Below, piece after piece: positions 37,515 through 49,195 of a stretch of 64,000 nucleotides of DNA. Position 1 is the first letter of the stretch. The number at the start of each line of letters is the position of its first letter. The position numbers and the translations under genes were made by a program. The DNA comes from Celerinatantimonas diazotrophica. Lineage in GTDB: Bacteria > Pseudomonadota > Gammaproteobacteria > Enterobacterales > Celerinatantimonadaceae. The stretch lies in the NCBI RefSeq assembly GCF_004339545.1, contig NZ_SMGD01000001.1, positions 1 to 64,000 on the forward strand, in the 5' to 3' direction. The notes under the pieces are model-generated. The model was given only the letters and a program-made list of their open reading frames with translations, did no database searches and was not told where the DNA came from.

Positions 37515-38486
37515 ATGCTACGTTACTTCATCAGGCGTATCATGCTATTGCTGATAACGCTGCTTATTCTCAACCTGATTGCGTTTGGATTAGATCGCTA
37601 TCAAAATGGCGGAGTCGTCCCAGAACATGGGAATGTAATCTTCTTATTTGGTCAATTTGTCTGGGATAATTTACATGGTCAATTAGGTGTTTCTCCAGTT
37701 AGCGGACATGAAGTCATGCATGATATTCTTCGCGTGTTCCCTGCGACATTGGAACTGTGTTTTGCATCGTTCATTATTTCGCTCATCATCGGGATCCCGT
37801 TAGGAGCAGTCTGTGGATTATTCCGTCGCCATTGGATCCGTCGAGTGATCATTAGCTTAACGATGGTCGGATACAGCATTCCAGTTTTTTGGTTAGCCAT
37901 ATTATTCGTGATGAACTTTTCTCTTGACCTGGGATGGTTTCCTGTTGCGGGACGATTTAATCCGTTACTGTATATCCCCCATGTGACTGGTTTTAGTTTA
38001 ATTGATGCTTTTTTAATGCCGGCACAAATCCGTCATGTTGCAGTTATGTCGGTCTTACATCACTTAGCGCTCCCAGCACTGGTATTGGCTATTTTGCCAA
38101 CCACAGAAGTGATTCGACAGCTCTCGAGTGCAATGACAAAAGTGATGCAAGAGAACTATATTAAAGCGGCAGCCCTGAAAGGGTTATCAAAATCAGAAAT
38201 TGTCTTTCGCCATGCACTTCGCAACACATTACCCAATATATTCCCTACATTAGGCTTACAATTTGGCAGTGTTCTTACCATGGCAATGGTCACTGAAACC
38301 GTATTTTCATGGCCAGGAATTGGTCAATGGCTCATTAATGCTGTCTATCAGCATGATTATGTAGCCATCCGAGGTGGCATGTTAGTTGTTGCCAGCTTTG
38401 TGATCTGTGCGACGGTATTGACCGACCTGTTCACTGCGATGACGTATCCTATTCGTCGCAAGGAGATTTATGAGCAACTCAAATAA
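37515..38486 (+). CDS. sapB: Sap ABC transporter permease SapB
   Basis: A 323-residue inner-membrane permease of the DppB/OppB type, with the N-terminal LRYFIRRIMLLLITL start and the EAA loop (AALKGLSKSEIVFRHALRN). In the Sap system it works with SapC, SapD and SapF to import peptides or putrescine. AGGAAG precedes the ATG. It overlaps sapC by 17 bases. Confidence 0.94.
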   Translation: MLRYFIRRIMLLLITLLILNLIAFGLDRYQNGGVVPEHGNVIFLFGQFVWDNLHGQLGVSPVSGHEVMHDILRVFPATLELCFASFIISLIIGIPLGAVCGLFRRHWIRRVIISLTMVGYSIPVFWLAILFVMNFSLDLGWFPVAGRFNPLLYIPHVTGFSLIDAFLMPAQIRHVAVMSVLHHLALPALVLAILPTTEVIRQLSSAMTKVMQENYIKAAALKGLSKSEIVFRHALRNTLPNIFPTLGLQFGSVLTMAMVTETVFSWPGIGQWLINAVYQHDYVAIRGGMLVVASFVICATVLTDLFTAMTYPIRRKEIYEQLK

Positions 38487-39360
38487 TATCTTTGCTGAAG
38501 AATATATTCCGTCAACACCGGTTCGGATTTGGCGTAATTTTCATAATAATCGACTGGCGATGATCGCATTTTGGATTTTGCTCGTATTTATCGTTTTAGC
38601 TATCGCGGGCCCGTATTTGGTGATACATCCAATTAATCAGATGAGTTCTCATCTGTTGATCCCGCCATCATGGGATGATCTTGGCTCAATGGAGCATTTC
38701 CTGGGAACCGATGATTTAGGCCGTGACGTTCTATCTAGGCTGATCTACGGCACGCAATTAACCTTTGGTGGCGCGCTGCTTGTCATTTTAATTGCACTGT
38801 TTATTGGGGTCCCGGTCGGAATTTTAGCGGGGGTAACTCGAGGGTTCAAATCAAGCGTGCTACACCATTTAATGGATACCACGCTTTCTATTCCTTCATT
38901 GTTGCTGGCGTTATTATTCGTCTCACTGATGGGCATGGGGTTAGAAACAACGCTATTAGCGGTAACGTTAGCGCAAATTCCTAAATTTATCCGTTCGACA
39001 TTTTCAGCTGTCGTTGAACAGATGCAAAAAGAATATTTGATGGCTATCAAGCTGGATGGGGCTTCTCATTTTCATATTCTTAAATATGGCATCTTGCCTA
39101 ATATTCTTGAAACCATTGTCAGTCAAACAACTCGTGCTCTCTCGTCGGCGATTTTGGATATCGCTGCTTTAGGGTTTATTGGGATTGGAGCACAACCGCC
39201 ATTACCCGAATGGGGAGCGATGATGTCAGCAAGTCGAGACTTATTACTCGTCGCACCTTGGACGGTAACGCTACCGGGAATCGCCATGGTGATCTGTATT
39301 CTGTCAGTCAATGTAGTCGGTGAAGGTTTGCGACAGGCGCTTAATGAGGGGATCGAATAA
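38470..39360 (+). CDS. sapC: Sap ABC transporter permease SapC
   Basis: A 296-residue DppC/OppC-type permease. Features are the [19 protein letters not shown] segment and the EAA loop near [20 protein letters not shown]. It overlaps sapB and ends at the sapD start (TAATG). Confidence 0.94.
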   Translation: MSNSNNIFAEEYIPSTPVRIWRNFHNNRLAMIAFWILLVFIVLAIAGPYLVIHPINQMSSHLLIPPSWDDLGSMEHFLGTDDLGRDVLSRLIYGTQLTFGGALLVILIALFIGVPVGILAGVTRGFKSSVLHHLMDTTLSIPSLLLALLFVSLMGMGLETTLLAVTLAQIPKFIRSTFSAVVEQMQKEYLMAIKLDGASHFHILKYGILPNILETIVSQTTRALSSAILDIAALGFIGIGAQPPLPEWGAMMSASRDLLLVAPWTVTLPGIAMVICILSVNVVGEGLRQALNEGIE

Positions 39361-40358
39361 TGGCATTGCTCGATATCCGCAATTTAACAATCGAAATTGA
39401 AACCCCTGCTGGATTAGTCAAAGCGGTCGAAAGAGTCAGCTTAACTATGGCTGAAGGCGAAATTCGCGCATTAGTTGGAGAATCAGGTTCAGGTAAAAGT
39501 CTCATTGCAAAAGCACTACTTGGAGTGACCAAACCAACCTGGCGAATCCGCGCTGATCGTATGCGTCTGGGGAAACTTGATCTGCTCAGTTTAACCCCGA
39601 AACAACGCAGGCAGATGATGGGGCGTGAAATAGCCATGATCTTTCAAGAACCTGCGAGTTGCTTGGATCCAGCAGAGAAAATTGGTGAACAGCTGATTGA
39701 AGCCATACCTTGGAGTTTATTTAAAGGTAAAATCTGGCAGCGGATTGGCTGGCGCCATAAAGAGGCTCGGAATTTATTGCATCGGGTTGGAATAAAAAAT
39801 CCACGACGTATTATGCGTAGTTATCCTTATGAACTTTCCGATGGGATCTGCCAAAAAATCATGATCGCGATGGCGATTGCGGGTCAACCACGGTTATTGG
39901 TTGCTGATGAGCCAACCACGTCGATGGAAACAACCACTGCTATGCAGATTTTGCGTTTGCTCGATAAGCTCAGCAAACTCAATAACACAGCGGTATTATT
40001 AATCAATCACGATTTTCGAACATTAGCTGATCTAGCCGATCAAGTGACTGTCTTATATTGTGGCCAAACAGTTGAGTCAGGACAATCCAAGCAGGTACTG
40101 GATAATCCACATCATCCATATACATCGGCATTAATCAATGCCGTCCCTAATTATCTTGATGGTCTGGAGCCCAAAAGCCGTTTGCCCTCTCTTCCCGGTG
40201 CAACGCCATCTTTACAACACCTGCCCATTGGCTGTCGACTCGGACCTCGCTGCCCTAGAGCGCAACGTGAATGTGTGCAACAACCAGCACTTGTGCAATT
40301 TAAGAATCACTATTTTGCCTGTCATTATCCACTGAACTTTGAAGAGGATCGTGGATGA
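39360..40358 (+). CDS. sapD: Sap ABC transporter ATPase SapD
   Basis: A 332-residue ABC ATPase. Walker A is GESGSGKSL and Walker B is RLLVADEP. The signature loop is unusual (LSDGICQK), as in SapD. The oligopeptide-transporter C-terminal domain is present with its Cys motif ([15 protein letters not shown]). It overlaps sapF by 4 bases. Confidence 0.94.
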   Translation: MALLDIRNLTIEIETPAGLVKAVERVSLTMAEGEIRALVGESGSGKSLIAKALLGVTKPTWRIRADRMRLGKLDLLSLTPKQRRQMMGREIAMIFQEPASCLDPAEKIGEQLIEAIPWSLFKGKIWQRIGWRHKEARNLLHRVGIKNPRRIMRSYPYELSDGICQKIMIAMAIAGQPRLLVADEPTTSMETTTAMQILRLLDKLSKLNNTAVLLINHDFRTLADLADQVTVLYCGQTVESGQSKQVLDNPHHPYTSALINAVPNYLDGLEPKSRLPSLPGATPSLQHLPIGCRLGPRCPRAQRECVQQPALVQFKNHYFACHYPLNFEEDRG

Positions 40359-41134
40359 GCGCATTATTAGAAGTAACGAATTTATCACAGCATATTCGTG
40401 TGCATGATAATTGGTTTAAACGCCATTCGATACCTATTTTAAAATCCGTCAATCTCACTTTAAAACAAGGGCATACGCTATCATTAGTGGGCGAATCGGG
40501 TTCAGGAAAATCAACTTTAGCAAGACTCATTGCAGGATTAAATCGCCCCACTGAAGGAGAAATTAGTATCAATGGGGAAGTTTTACACTATGGTGAAAAT
40601 GCCAAGCGTTGCAAATTGGTTCGAATGATTTTTCAAGACCCCAATACTTCATTAAACCCACGAAACCGTATTGGTCGAATCTTGGAAGTACCACTGGCAC
40701 TGAATACGTATATGACGGATCGTCAACGTTCTGAGCGTATCGCATCAACCTTGAAACTAGTCGGATTACTCCCTGAGCATGCGCAATATTATCCGCAGAT
40801 GCTCAGTAACGGCCAAAAGCAGCGAGTTGCCCTCGCTCGCGCACTCATTCTCAACCCCAAAATCATTATTGCAGATGAAAGTATCTCATCACTGGATGTC
40901 TCTGTACGTTCACAAATCATTAACCTATTATTGGAGCTGCAAGAACGATTCGGCTTGAGTTATATTTTAGTCTCCAACGATTTGGGGATGGTAAGTCATA
41001 TGAGTGACCAAGTAGCAGTGATGCACCAAGGAGAGATTGTCGAATGGACTCAGACAAAAACTCTATTTGAAAGCCCGCAACACAGTGTGACGCAACGATT
41101 GCTTAATGCTTACTATACCGACTTCAAAAAGTAA
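40355..41134 (+). CDS. sapF: Sap ABC transporter ATPase SapF
   Basis: A 259-residue ABC ATPase, second nucleotide-binding subunit of the Sap transporter. Walker [11 protein letters not shown]-loop RMIFQDP, signature-like MLSNGQKQR, and Walker B KIIIADES (Ser after Glu, as in SapF). It ends the sapBCDF operon. Confidence 0.94.
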   Translation: MSALLEVTNLSQHIRVHDNWFKRHSIPILKSVNLTLKQGHTLSLVGESGSGKSTLARLIAGLNRPTEGEISINGEVLHYGENAKRCKLVRMIFQDPNTSLNPRNRIGRILEVPLALNTYMTDRQRSERIASTLKLVGLLPEHAQYYPQMLSNGQKQRVALARALILNPKIIIADESISSLDVSVRSQIINLLLELQERFGLSYILVSNDLGMVSHMSDQVAVMHQGEIVEWTQTKTLFESPQHSVTQRLLNAYYTDFKK

Positions 41135-41240
41135 TGTTCATATGAGGCTAACTAAGTTAGCCCTTGGTTATGTTATGATATACGCGTTTTACATTCGCCT
41201 TATTCAGTTAACAATTGAATAAGCCAAAGGAACCATATAG

Positions 41241-42440
41241 ATGATTATTAAACCTAAAATTCGTGGATTTATTTGCACGACCACCCATCCTACAGGCTGT
41301 GAAGCTAATGTGAATGAGCAGATTAGCTATGTGAAGAGCAAAGGCGCAATTGCCAATGCCCCTAAACGGGTTTTGGTGATCGGTGCATCAACTGGGTATG
41401 GCCTAGCCTCGCGAATTACCGCTGCCTTTAGTGGTGGGGCCTCTACACTAGGGGTCTTTTTAGAAAAAGCACCTAAAGAAAAAAAACCTGGCTCAGCAGG
41501 CTGGTATAACAGTGCAGCGTTTGAAAAAGCAGCTCATGCCGAAGGCTTATATGCCAAAAGCATTAATGGTGATGCATTCTCGAATGAAATTCGTCAAACC
41601 ACAATTGAGCAAATTAAAGCCGATCTGGGGCAAATCGACTTAGTTGTTTATTCTTTAGCCTCACCTGTTCGAAAAATGCCAGATACAGGCGAAGTCATTC
41701 GTTCAGCCTTAAAACCAATTGGTCAATCCTATAAAGCTACAGCAGTAGATACAAATAAAGACGAGCTATTTGAAGCAACCGTCGAAACTGCAACCCAAGA
41801 AGAAATTGACAACACAGTTAAAGTGATGGGCGGTGAAGATTGGCAGCTGTGGATGGGCGCTTTAAAAGATGCCGGTGTATTAGCCAAAGGCGCTCGCAGT
41901 GTTGCCTATAGTTATATTGGAGCTGACTTAACATGGCCTATCTATTGGCATGGCACAATCGGCCAGGCGAAAAAAGACCTTGACCGTGCAGCAGCTCAAA
42001 TCAATGCCAGCCTAGAAGATATTGAAGGTGGCGCCAATGTTGCCGTACTGAAAAGTGTTGTCACCCAAGCAAGTGCAGCCATTCCCGTCATGCCATTATA
42101 TCTAGCAATGGTCTTTAAAGTCATGCAAGAACGAGGACTTCACGAAGGCTGTATCGAACAGATCCAGCGTTTATTTGAACAGCGTCTTTATGGCCAAGCT
42201 GATCAAATCCCTCTGGATGACGAAAACCGGATTCGCTTAGATGATTGGGAACTCCGTGAAGATGTCCAGTCGGCCTGTCATGAATTATGGCCACAACTGA
42301 CGAGTGAGAATTTTCAGGAAAAAACAGCCTATCAATTCTATAAAAAAGAATTCATGCGATTATTTGGATTTGGCTTAGATGGTGTCGATTATGACGCAGA
42401 TGTTAATCCAATCGTTCCATTTAGTCCCATTGAAGTGTAA
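41241..42440 (+). CDS. fabV: Enoyl-[acyl-carrier-protein] reductase FabV
   Basis: A 399-residue NADH-dependent enoyl-ACP reductase of the FabV type, which does the last step of each fatty-acid elongation cycle. Family features are [35 protein letters not shown] and the active-site Tyr-x8-Lys in [14 protein letters not shown]. FabV replaces FabI and is known to be much less sensitive to triclosan. Its place after sapF matches that of fabI in E. coli. Confidence 0.96.
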   Translation: MIIKPKIRGFICTTTHPTGCEANVNEQISYVKSKGAIANAPKRVLVIGASTGYGLASRITAAFSGGASTLGVFLEKAPKEKKPGSAGWYNSAAFEKAAHAEGLYAKSINGDAFSNEIRQTTIEQIKADLGQIDLVVYSLASPVRKMPDTGEVIRSALKPIGQSYKATAVDTNKDELFEATVETATQEEIDNTVKVMGGEDWQLWMGALKDAGVLAKGARSVAYSYIGADLTWPIYWHGTIGQAKKDLDRAAAQINASLEDIEGGANVAVLKSVVTQASAAIPVMPLYLAMVFKVMQERGLHEGCIEQIQRLFEQRLYGQADQIPLDDENRIRLDDWELREDVQSACHELWPQLTSENFQEKTAYQFYKKEFMRLFGFGLDGVDYDADVNPIVPFSPIEV

Positions 42441-42465
42441 TCTGCTTTTTAGTCGTTCTGATAAC

Positions 42466-42497
42466 AAAAAGCCATCTCATAGAGATGGCTTTTTTTA
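42466..42497. terminator. Bidirectional terminator between fabV and the next gene
   Basis: AAAAAGCCATCTC-ATAG-AGATGGCTTTTTTT is a classic hairpin with A and T runs on both sides. Its right edge touches the stop codon of the convergent gene. Confidence 0.93.
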
Positions 42498-42902
42498 ATC
42501 TCGCTGCAGCTCTTTAGGCAGTGGTCCTACCCGATTAAAAGTGAGCTTACCGACCCGCGGCTTACGAATAAATAACCGCATTCGGTCATTGGAAATCACA
42601 TACTTTTGCTCACCTAAATTCGTCTCTACATAAATAGTGTTACGATGAATTTTATAGGTGGTATGGATCAGGCTTCCATCCTGAATAACGCCTCGCTTGG
42701 AAAAATTCAAATACTCAGTCTTGCCAAAGTAAGGCTCGGCACTTCGCCATTTACCAACAATTGGATTAACGGTCTGCGAATTATAAAACAATATAAAGTA
42801 GACACACAAACTAATCGCAATCGCTACACTCAGCAGCGCAGCGCCCCAAAAGACTCGCTGCCGAGTGAACAGTACTCGTCCATACTGACTATATTTAACC
42901 AT
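42495..42902 (-). CDS. Hypothetical single-pass membrane protein
   Basis: A 135-residue protein I do not recognise. A basic N-terminus is followed by one membrane helix (about 18-39) and an extracytoplasmic domain rich in beta-strand-like segments (VGKWRSAEPYFGKTEYLNFS, YKIHRNTIYVETNLGEQKYVI). The domain pattern (a K-W-R-S start and short strands) recalls lipocalin-like or NlpE-like small beta proteins, but I cannot assign it. It overlaps the end of ppiD by 8 bases and is probably co-transcribed with it, suggesting a periplasmic folding role. Confidence 0.7.
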   Translation of the reverse strand: MVKYSQYGRVLFTRQRVFWGAALLSVAIAISLCVYFILFYNSQTVNPIVGKWRSAEPYFGKTEYLNFSKRGVIQDGSLIHTTYKIHRNTIYVETNLGEQKYVISNDRMRLFIRKPRVGKLTFNRVGPLPKELQRD

Positions 42903-44781
42903 TATATGAAATATCCGCTTTGCTTTTTAAATAGTCTAGCAATAAACGGTAATCTTCGTTGGCTAATTGTGACGGCCACTGTTGACGGATTTGTTTTGTC
43001 AGTTGCTCATCCACTTTAGGTTGATTGACTTGATCCAGCTGAATGACAAATGCATCCCCAGTCACTGTATTGACGGCTTTAGTTGGATGTTTGCCATCTT
43101 TTGGATGAGCCATCGTAAAGACTTCACTCACGATCTGCTGATTGAGTTTCTGATCATTTCGAGCTACATCAGATGCTTGCTCTAACTTCAAGTTTTGCGC
43201 TCTAAGCAGCTTGTCAAACTCTTGCGGCTTATCTGCAGCATTAGCGAGTTTACTTGCATAGTCTTGTGCTTTTTGAATCGCTCTTTCGGTCACTAAAGCT
43301 TGCTGAGCATCATTTTTAACCTGGGCAAAAGGTTTAACCGATGCCTTTTTATGTCCAGTCACACGAACGACTAAAGCCTCTTCAGGGCTCAAATTAATAA
43401 TCGGACTATTCTGCTGTTTCTCGATGGCATCTTTGGCGAAGATTTGCTGAACAGTCTTCTGAGAATCAATATCACTAGGTAGATTATTTCTATCAACCCC
43501 TTTAGCTGTTTCTAATTTTAAGTGTAACTTTTTGGCTGTTTGATCCAGTGAGTCAGGTGACTCATAAGTAAGGTTACTCAGCTTCTGTGAAAGATCATAA
43601 AACTTGTTCATCGCCTGATCTTGCTGAATTTTTTTGACAATTTTGGCTTTGAAACGCGCAAAAGGAGGTAACTTCGAGTTCTGTATCCCTAGTAATTTGA
43701 TGATGTGGTAACCATACTTCGTTTTAACGACACCACTAATATCCCCTACTTTAGCTAAACCAAATGCGGCTTTATCAAAAGCTTTAGGCATAGCCCCTTT
43801 CTGGAACCAATCAAGCACACCACCTTTTTTAGCAGTAAATTGATCTTGAGAATATTTCTTTGCCAAAGCTGCAAAATTAGCGCCATTTTTCAGCTCTTTT
43901 TCGAGCTTCTCAGCTTCTGCTTTCGCTTTTTGAGGATCTTTTCCCGGCTTAATCAAAATGTGGGCAACATGGCGCTGCACGGGTAATTGGTACTGATCTG
44001 CGTTCTCATGAAAATATTTTTCTGCTTCAGCATCAGATACTTTGATTGAATTGGCAATAGATTTAGCATTCAGCAAGATATAATTAATATCAACTGTTTC
44101 AGGTGAGCGGAATTGTTCCTGATGTTGCTGATAATAGGCTTTGACCTCTTTATCCGAAACTTTTATATCTTTTGCAAAATTTGCTTCTGGAATATGTACA
44201 TAATGAAAACTGCGAGTTTGTGCTTGCAAGTTACCTAGTTGTTTCACTTCGTTGTTTAGAACAAATTGAGAACCAAATAATGCTTGTTGTAGCTGAGTAT
44301 TCCGCAAGTCATTACGAACGAGTTGACTAAAACGGACTGCCGTCAATCCATTACTTTGCAGTTGCTGAAGAAACAATGCATTTTTAAACTTACCGTTTTG
44401 TTTAAATGCATCCATATTCTCAATGGTGTTTTCTACCTGTTTATCACTAACCGAAATACCTAGCTTGGTCGATTCTTGATCAATCAGTTTCTGATTAACC
44501 AAACTTGCCAAAACACTATGCTTCAATTGAGCGATATATTGAGGATTATTAGCAAGCTGGGAAAAATTACGATAACGTTGCTGCATCTCGCTTCGTTGGC
44601 GTTGATAAGCCTGCTGAAATTCAGCTTCCGATATTACTTGCCCGTTGACCTTGGCGGCATAATTAACACCAGATGAACCAAGATAGGTCCCAATCCCGGC
44701 CAAGGCAAATGAGACGATAATAAGACATAGGATAATTTTAATCATTAACCCATGACCACCTTCCTGAATCTTCTCCAACAT
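42895..44781 (-). CDS. ppiD: Periplasmic chaperone/peptidyl-prolyl isomerase PpiD
   Basis: A 628-residue inner-membrane-anchored chaperone. One membrane helix near the N-terminus (MIKIILCLIIVSFALAGIGTYLG) is followed by a SurA-N-like chaperone domain and a parvulin domain (HVAHILIKPGKDPQKAKAEA, KKGGVLDWFQKGAMP, KTKYGYHIIKLLG). It binds proteins leaving SecYEG. The ATG at 44781 gives a start like E. coli PpiD; a GTG at 44799 is in frame. It follows hupB, the conserved order. Confidence 0.96.
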   Translation of the reverse strand: MLEKIQEGGHGLMIKIILCLIIVSFALAGIGTYLGSSGVNYAAKVNGQVISEAEFQQAYQRQRSEMQQRYRNFSQLANNPQYIAQLKHSVLASLVNQKLIDQESTKLGISVSDKQVENTIENMDAFKQNGKFKNALFLQQLQSNGLTAVRFSQLVRNDLRNTQLQQALFGSQFVLNNEVKQLGNLQAQTRSFHYVHIPEANFAKDIKVSDKEVKAYYQQHQEQFRSPETVDINYILLNAKSIANSIKVSDAEAEKYFHENADQYQLPVQRHVAHILIKPGKDPQKAKAEAEKLEKELKNGANFAALAKKYSQDQFTAKKGGVLDWFQKGAMPKAFDKAAFGLAKVGDISGVVKTKYGYHIIKLLGIQNSKLPPFARFKAKIVKKIQQDQAMNKFYDLSQKLSNLTYESPDSLDQTAKKLHLKLETAKGVDRNNLPSDIDSQKTVQQIFAKDAIEKQQNSPIINLSPEEALVVRVTGHKKASVKPFAQVKNDAQQALVTERAIQKAQDYASKLANAADKPQEFDKLLRAQNLKLEQASDVARNDQKLNQQIVSEVFTMAHPKDGKHPTKAVNTVTGDAFVIQLDQVNQPKVDEQLTKQIRQQWPSQLANEDYRLLLDYLKSKADISYNG

Positions 44782-44810
44782 TCTGGTTTCACTCTTCACT
44801 GCTATAGATA

Positions 44811-44836
44811 ACGAAAAAGCGCATCTATGATGCGCT
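44811..44836 (-). terminator. Terminator of hupB
   Basis: Minus-strand AGCGCATC-ATA-GATGCGCT followed by TTTTTCG forms a good Rho-independent terminator 24 bases after the hupB stop. Confidence 0.85.
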
Positions 44837-44859
44837 CGATAATTTAAATCAGAAAAATA

Positions 44860-45135
44860 TTATTCATTTACTGAATCTTTAAGGAGCTTCCCTGCCTTAA
44901 ATGCAGGCACTCGTGCACCCGGGATTTCAATCTTTTGCCCAGTTTGAGGGTTGCGACCACTGCGAGCGGCTCGTTCCCGAGTCTGAAACGATCCAAAACC
45001 TATAATACTGATATGGTCACCATCTTTAAGTGACTCCGTAATGACTTCCAACATAGAGTCTAGTACGCGCCCTGCTGCTGCTTTTGACATATCAGCACCG
45101 CTTGCAATTTGATCAACTAACTGAGCTTTGTTCAC
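44860..45135 (-). CDS. hupB: DNA-binding protein HU-beta
   Basis: A 91-residue histone-like HU protein (E. coli HupB 90). The signature [21 protein letters not shown] is present. It bends and compacts DNA. Between lon and ppiD, as in most gammaproteobacteria. Confidence 0.97.
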   Translation of the reverse strand: MNKAQLVDQIASGADMSKAAAGRVLDSMLEVITESLKDGDHISIIGFGSFQTRERAARSGRNPQTGQKIEIPGARVPAFKAGKLLKDSVNE

Positions 45136-45264
45136 AAGAATCCCCTTTGATAATCATCTAATTCGGCCAAAAACCTTTCATCCATTACAAGGCCACTATG
45201 ACACAACTTTGTCAGCCCATCAGGAAGACTGAGCTGACAATTATTATGTATCAACCGCTCAAGC

Positions 45265-47631
45265 TCAAGCAGTTTCAGTTTTTTTAGTGACGAACTCTAC
45301 ACCAAAGGGGTTTCTTTCAAGTGCCAGTTCTAATACTTCTTCAATCCAATGGACAGGACGTATATCAAGTTCTTTTTTGACATTCTCAGGAATTTCTTCA
45401 AGGTCACGCTCATTTTCTTTGGGAATCAGTACGCGTTTAATTCCACCGCGATGAGCTGCCAATAATTTTTCTTTGAGCCCCCCAATCGGGAGCACTTCCC
45501 CACGTAAGGTAATTTCCCCGGTCATGGCGACATCAGCACGAACCGGATTGCCAGTCAGAGCCGAAACCAGCGCTGTTGACATTGCAATCCCAGCACTTGG
45601 ACCATCTTTGGGCGTAGCACCTTCTGGGACATGCACATGGATATCTCGTTTTTCATAAAAATCAGAGTTAATCCCCAATTTATCAGCACGTGAACGAACC
45701 ACTGTCATAGCCGCCTGAATGGACTCTTGCATCACATCGCCTAACGAACCGGTTTGAGTCATTTTACCTTTACCCGGAACCGATGCAGTCTCAATGGTCA
45801 GCAAATCCCCGCCCACTTCGGTCCAAGCTAAACCGGTAACCATCCCTATTCGGTTGTGCTCATCTGCTTTGCCATAATCAAAACGCTGTACACCTAGATA
45901 ATCGTGCAAGTTTTTAATATCAACATCAATATGCTTCACCTCTGGCGAAAGAAGGATCTGTTTAACTGCCTTACGGCAGATCTTAGAAATCTCCCGCTCC
46001 AACCCACGCACGCCCGCTTCACGGGTGTAATAGCGAATAATGCCGATCACTGCACTATCTTCAATCGTCAATTCAGCGACTTTGAGGCCATTCCGTTTAA
46101 TCTGTTTTTCGATTAAATGACGCTTAGCAATGTTCAGTTTTTCATCTTCGGTATAACCAGACAACCGAATCACTTCCATACGATCTAAGAGTGGCCCTGG
46201 AATATTCATCGAGTTTGACGTCGCAACGAACATCACATCCGACAAGTCATAATCCACTTCAAGATAGTGGTCGTTAAAACTATTATTTTGCTCAGGATCA
46301 AGTACTTCTAACAAAGCTGAGGCTGGATCACCGCGCATATCAGATGACATTTTGTCGATCTCATCCAATAAGAATAACGGGTTTTTAACCCCTACTTTTG
46401 CCATTTTCTGGATAAGTTTACCCGGCATAGAACCAATATAAGTCCGACGGTGCCCACGGATTTCAGCTTCATCACGCACGCCGCCCAACGCCATCCGGAC
46501 ATACTTACGCCCAGTAGAACGAGCAACCGACTGCCCCAGAGAGGTTTTACCAACCCCAGGAGGGCCAACCAAACACAGAATCGGACCTTTGAGTTTATTC
46601 GTTCGATTCTGAACCGCTAGGTACTCTAAAATTCGTTCTTTGACTTTTTCAAGGCCGTAATGATCGCTATTTAAAATCTCTTCAGCTTTTGCTAAATCTT
46701 TTTTCACTTTGGAGCGTTTCGTCCATGGGACACTCAGCATCCAATCCACATAGCCACGAACGACGGTAGCCTCAGCCGACATCGGTGACATCATTTTCAG
46801 TTTATTAAGCTCGGCCTCGGTTTTCTCACGGGCTTCTTGAGGCATTTTAGCTTCAGCAATCTTTTGCGCCAAAACTTCAAATTCATCCTGCCCCTCTTCC
46901 ATCTCACCCAGCTCTTTCTGAATCGCCTTCATCTGCTCGTTGAGATAGTATTCACGCTGGCTTTTTTCCATCTGTTTTTTCACGCGAGAACGGATTTTCT
47001 TTTCAACTTGTAACAAGTCGATTTCAGACTCCATCATCGCCATCAGATATTCAAGACGCTCATTAACACTCTCAATCTCTAGAACCTGTTGTTTATCGGC
47101 TAGTTTGAGTGGCATATGCGCAGCCATGGTATCTGCTAGTCGAGCAGCATCATCAATTCCAGAAACAGAAGTTAAAACCTCCGGCGGAATTTTTTTATTG
47201 AGCTTGATATATCCTTCAAACTGCGAAATAGCGGACCGAACCAGCACTTCTTGCTCGCGCTCATCAATCGGCTGCGATTGAATAAAGTCGATCTGAGCTT
47301 CGAAGAAATCTTCATTGTCAGTAAACTCATTCAATTTCGCACGCTGGCTACCTTCCACCAGGACCTTAACGGTACCGTCAGGAAGTTTTAGCAGCTGAAG
47401 AATATTGGCAACTGTGCCTACATCATATAAATCATCAACACTCGGTTCATCTGTAGAGGCATCTTTCTGAGCAATAAGCAAAACTTGCTTATCATTTTCC
47501 ATGGCTGTTTCCAGACATTGGATAGACTTCTGACGCCCCACAAATAGAGGGATGACCATATGGGGGTAAACCACCACATCTCTTAGTGGCAGCACCGGAA
47601 TTATCATACTTTCTGAACGCTCTAAGGTCAT
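45265..47631 (-). CDS. lon: ATP-dependent protease Lon
   Basis: A 788-residue Lon (E. coli 784), the main cytoplasmic quality-control protease. The N-terminal LAN domain, the AAA+ module (Walker [12 protein letters not shown], Walker [10 protein letters not shown]) and the Ser-Lys protease domain ([11 protein letters not shown]; catalytic Ser) are all intact. The [20 protein letters not shown] start aligns with E. coli. Confidence 0.98.
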   Translation of the reverse strand: MTLERSESMIIPVLPLRDVVVYPHMVIPLFVGRQKSIQCLETAMENDKQVLLIAQKDASTDEPSVDDLYDVGTVANILQLLKLPDGTVKVLVEGSQRAKLNEFTDNEDFFEAQIDFIQSQPIDEREQEVLVRSAISQFEGYIKLNKKIPPEVLTSVSGIDDAARLADTMAAHMPLKLADKQQVLEIESVNERLEYLMAMMESEIDLLQVEKKIRSRVKKQMEKSQREYYLNEQMKAIQKELGEMEEGQDEFEVLAQKIAEAKMPQEAREKTEAELNKLKMMSPMSAEATVVRGYVDWMLSVPWTKRSKVKKDLAKAEEILNSDHYGLEKVKERILEYLAVQNRTNKLKGPILCLVGPPGVGKTSLGQSVARSTGRKYVRMALGGVRDEAEIRGHRRTYIGSMPGKLIQKMAKVGVKNPLFLLDEIDKMSSDMRGDPASALLEVLDPEQNNSFNDHYLEVDYDLSDVMFVATSNSMNIPGPLLDRMEVIRLSGYTEDEKLNIAKRHLIEKQIKRNGLKVAELTIEDSAVIGIIRYYTREAGVRGLEREISKICRKAVKQILLSPEVKHIDVDIKNLHDYLGVQRFDYGKADEHNRIGMVTGLAWTEVGGDLLTIETASVPGKGKMTQTGSLGDVMQESIQAAMTVVRSRADKLGINSDFYEKRDIHVHVPEGATPKDGPSAGIAMSTALVSALTGNPVRADVAMTGEITLRGEVLPIGGLKEKLLAAHRGGIKRVLIPKENERDLEEIPENVKKELDIRPVHWIEEVLELALERNPFGVEFVTKKTETA

Positions 47632-47786
47632 TTGATCCTCTCTGCCTTAGCTGAAATATAAATTCGCTATGTTCAGTATATTGGGGTAACTCTCATAGAT
47701 TCAATTAGGGATGGCAGAAAAAGTGATAAAAAGCGGTTAACTGAATATAATTACGCCAATTGTGAATATAGTCGTGCGTAAATTGA

Positions 47787-47809
47787 AAAGGTGACACGAA
47801 GTCACCTTT
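47787..47809 (-). terminator. Terminator of clpX
   Basis: Minus-strand AAAGGTGAC-TTCGT-GTCACCTTT followed by TCAATTT, 27 bases past the clpX stop codon. The 9-bp stem with a stable loop is typical. Confidence 0.8.
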
Positions 47810-47835
47810 GTTTGCGATTAAAGAATTATAGGTCT

Positions 47836-49119
47836 CTATTCACCAGAGGATGCTTTAGCCTGCTCTTTATTCGAATAGATAATCAATGGATCACTCTCAC
47901 CTTTGATAACAGTTGCATCAATCACTACTTTGCTAACATTATCCATTGAAGGTAAATCATACATAGTATCAAGCAGGACGTCTTCTACAATTGAACGTAG
48001 CCCTCGCGCACCCGTTTTACGAGCTAACGCTTTGTGAGCAATCGCCTTAAGAGCATCTTCACGAAACTCTAGCTCAACACCTTCAAGTTTAAATAACTCA
48101 CCATACTGTTTAGTTAGCGCATTCTTCGGTTCGCTCAAGATCTGCACTAATGCCGACTCATCTAATTCAGTCAGTGATGCGACAACTGGTAAACGACCGA
48201 TAAACTCAGGAATCAAACCATATTTCACCAAATCTTCAGGCTCAACCTGTGCAAAAATTTTAGAAACCGAGTTTTGCTGTTCCTTGGTTTTTACTTCAGC
48301 GCCGAAACCAATCCCCGCATGTGCTTCAGTGCGTTGCGAAATCACTTTATCTAACCCAGCGAAAGCACCACCGCAAATAAACAGGATCTTAGAAGTATCA
48401 ACCTGTAAAAATTCCTGCTGAGGATGCTTACGCCCACCTTGTGGTGGAACTGAGGCAACAGTACCTTCAATCAATTTCAGCAGTGCTTGTTGAACACCTT
48501 CTCCTGAAACATCACGGGTAATAGATGGGTTATCAGACTTCCGAGAAATTTTATCGATTTCATCGATATAGACAATTCCCCGTTCCGCTTTTTCAACGTC
48601 ATAGTCACATTTTTGCAGCAATTTCTGGATGATGTTTTCAACATCTTCACCCACATAACCTGCTTCGGTCAACGTTGTCGCATCAGCCATTGTGAATGGC
48701 ACATCAAGTAACCGAGCCATGGTCTCTGCTAACAATGTTTTACCACTACCCGTTGGCCCAATCAGCAAGATATTACTTTTACCTAATTCAACTTGATCGG
48801 TACTGCTGGAGTTACGCAACCGTTTATAGTGATTATAAACTGCGACAGAGAGGACTTTTTTTGCCTGATCTTGACCGATAACATACTCATCTAAATGAGA
48901 TCGGATCTCTTTCGGTACAGGTAAAGCCCCATTTTCATGCTTAGGTGAAATATCTTTGATCTCTTCGCGGATAATATCATTACATAATTCCACGCATTCA
49001 TCACAGATATAGACCGATGGACCAGCAATTAATTTACGTACTTCATGCTGACTTTTCCCACAAAATGAGCAGTATAACAGTTTGCTACTGTCCCCATCAC
49101 CTTTGTGTTTATCTGCCAT
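47836..49119 (-). CDS. clpX: ClpX, ATPase subunit of ClpXP
   Basis: A 427-residue unfoldase. The N-terminal Cys4 zinc domain ([26 protein letters not shown]) and the AAA+ motor ([16 protein letters not shown], pore loop YVGEDV and ClpP-binding IGF-type loop AGIGFGAEV) are present. It delivers tagged proteins to ClpP, encoded 76 bases upstream. Confidence 0.98.
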   Translation of the reverse strand: MADKHKGDGDSSKLLYCSFCGKSQHEVRKLIAGPSVYICDECVELCNDIIREEIKDISPKHENGALPVPKEIRSHLDEYVIGQDQAKKVLSVAVYNHYKRLRNSSSTDQVELGKSNILLIGPTGSGKTLLAETMARLLDVPFTMADATTLTEAGYVGEDVENIIQKLLQKCDYDVEKAERGIVYIDEIDKISRKSDNPSITRDVSGEGVQQALLKLIEGTVASVPPQGGRKHPQQEFLQVDTSKILFICGGAFAGLDKVISQRTEAHAGIGFGAEVKTKEQQNSVSKIFAQVEPEDLVKYGLIPEFIGRLPVVASLTELDESALVQILSEPKNALTKQYGELFKLEGVELEFREDALKAIAHKALARKTGARGLRSIVEDVLLDTMYDLPSMDNVSKVVIDATVIKGESDPLIIYSNKEQAKASSGE

Positions 49120-49195
49120 TAGCTAACCTCACAACTGCAGAGCCATTATCAACCTTATTATATATGATGACGCTCTACATGCTTTTCAAATTTAC

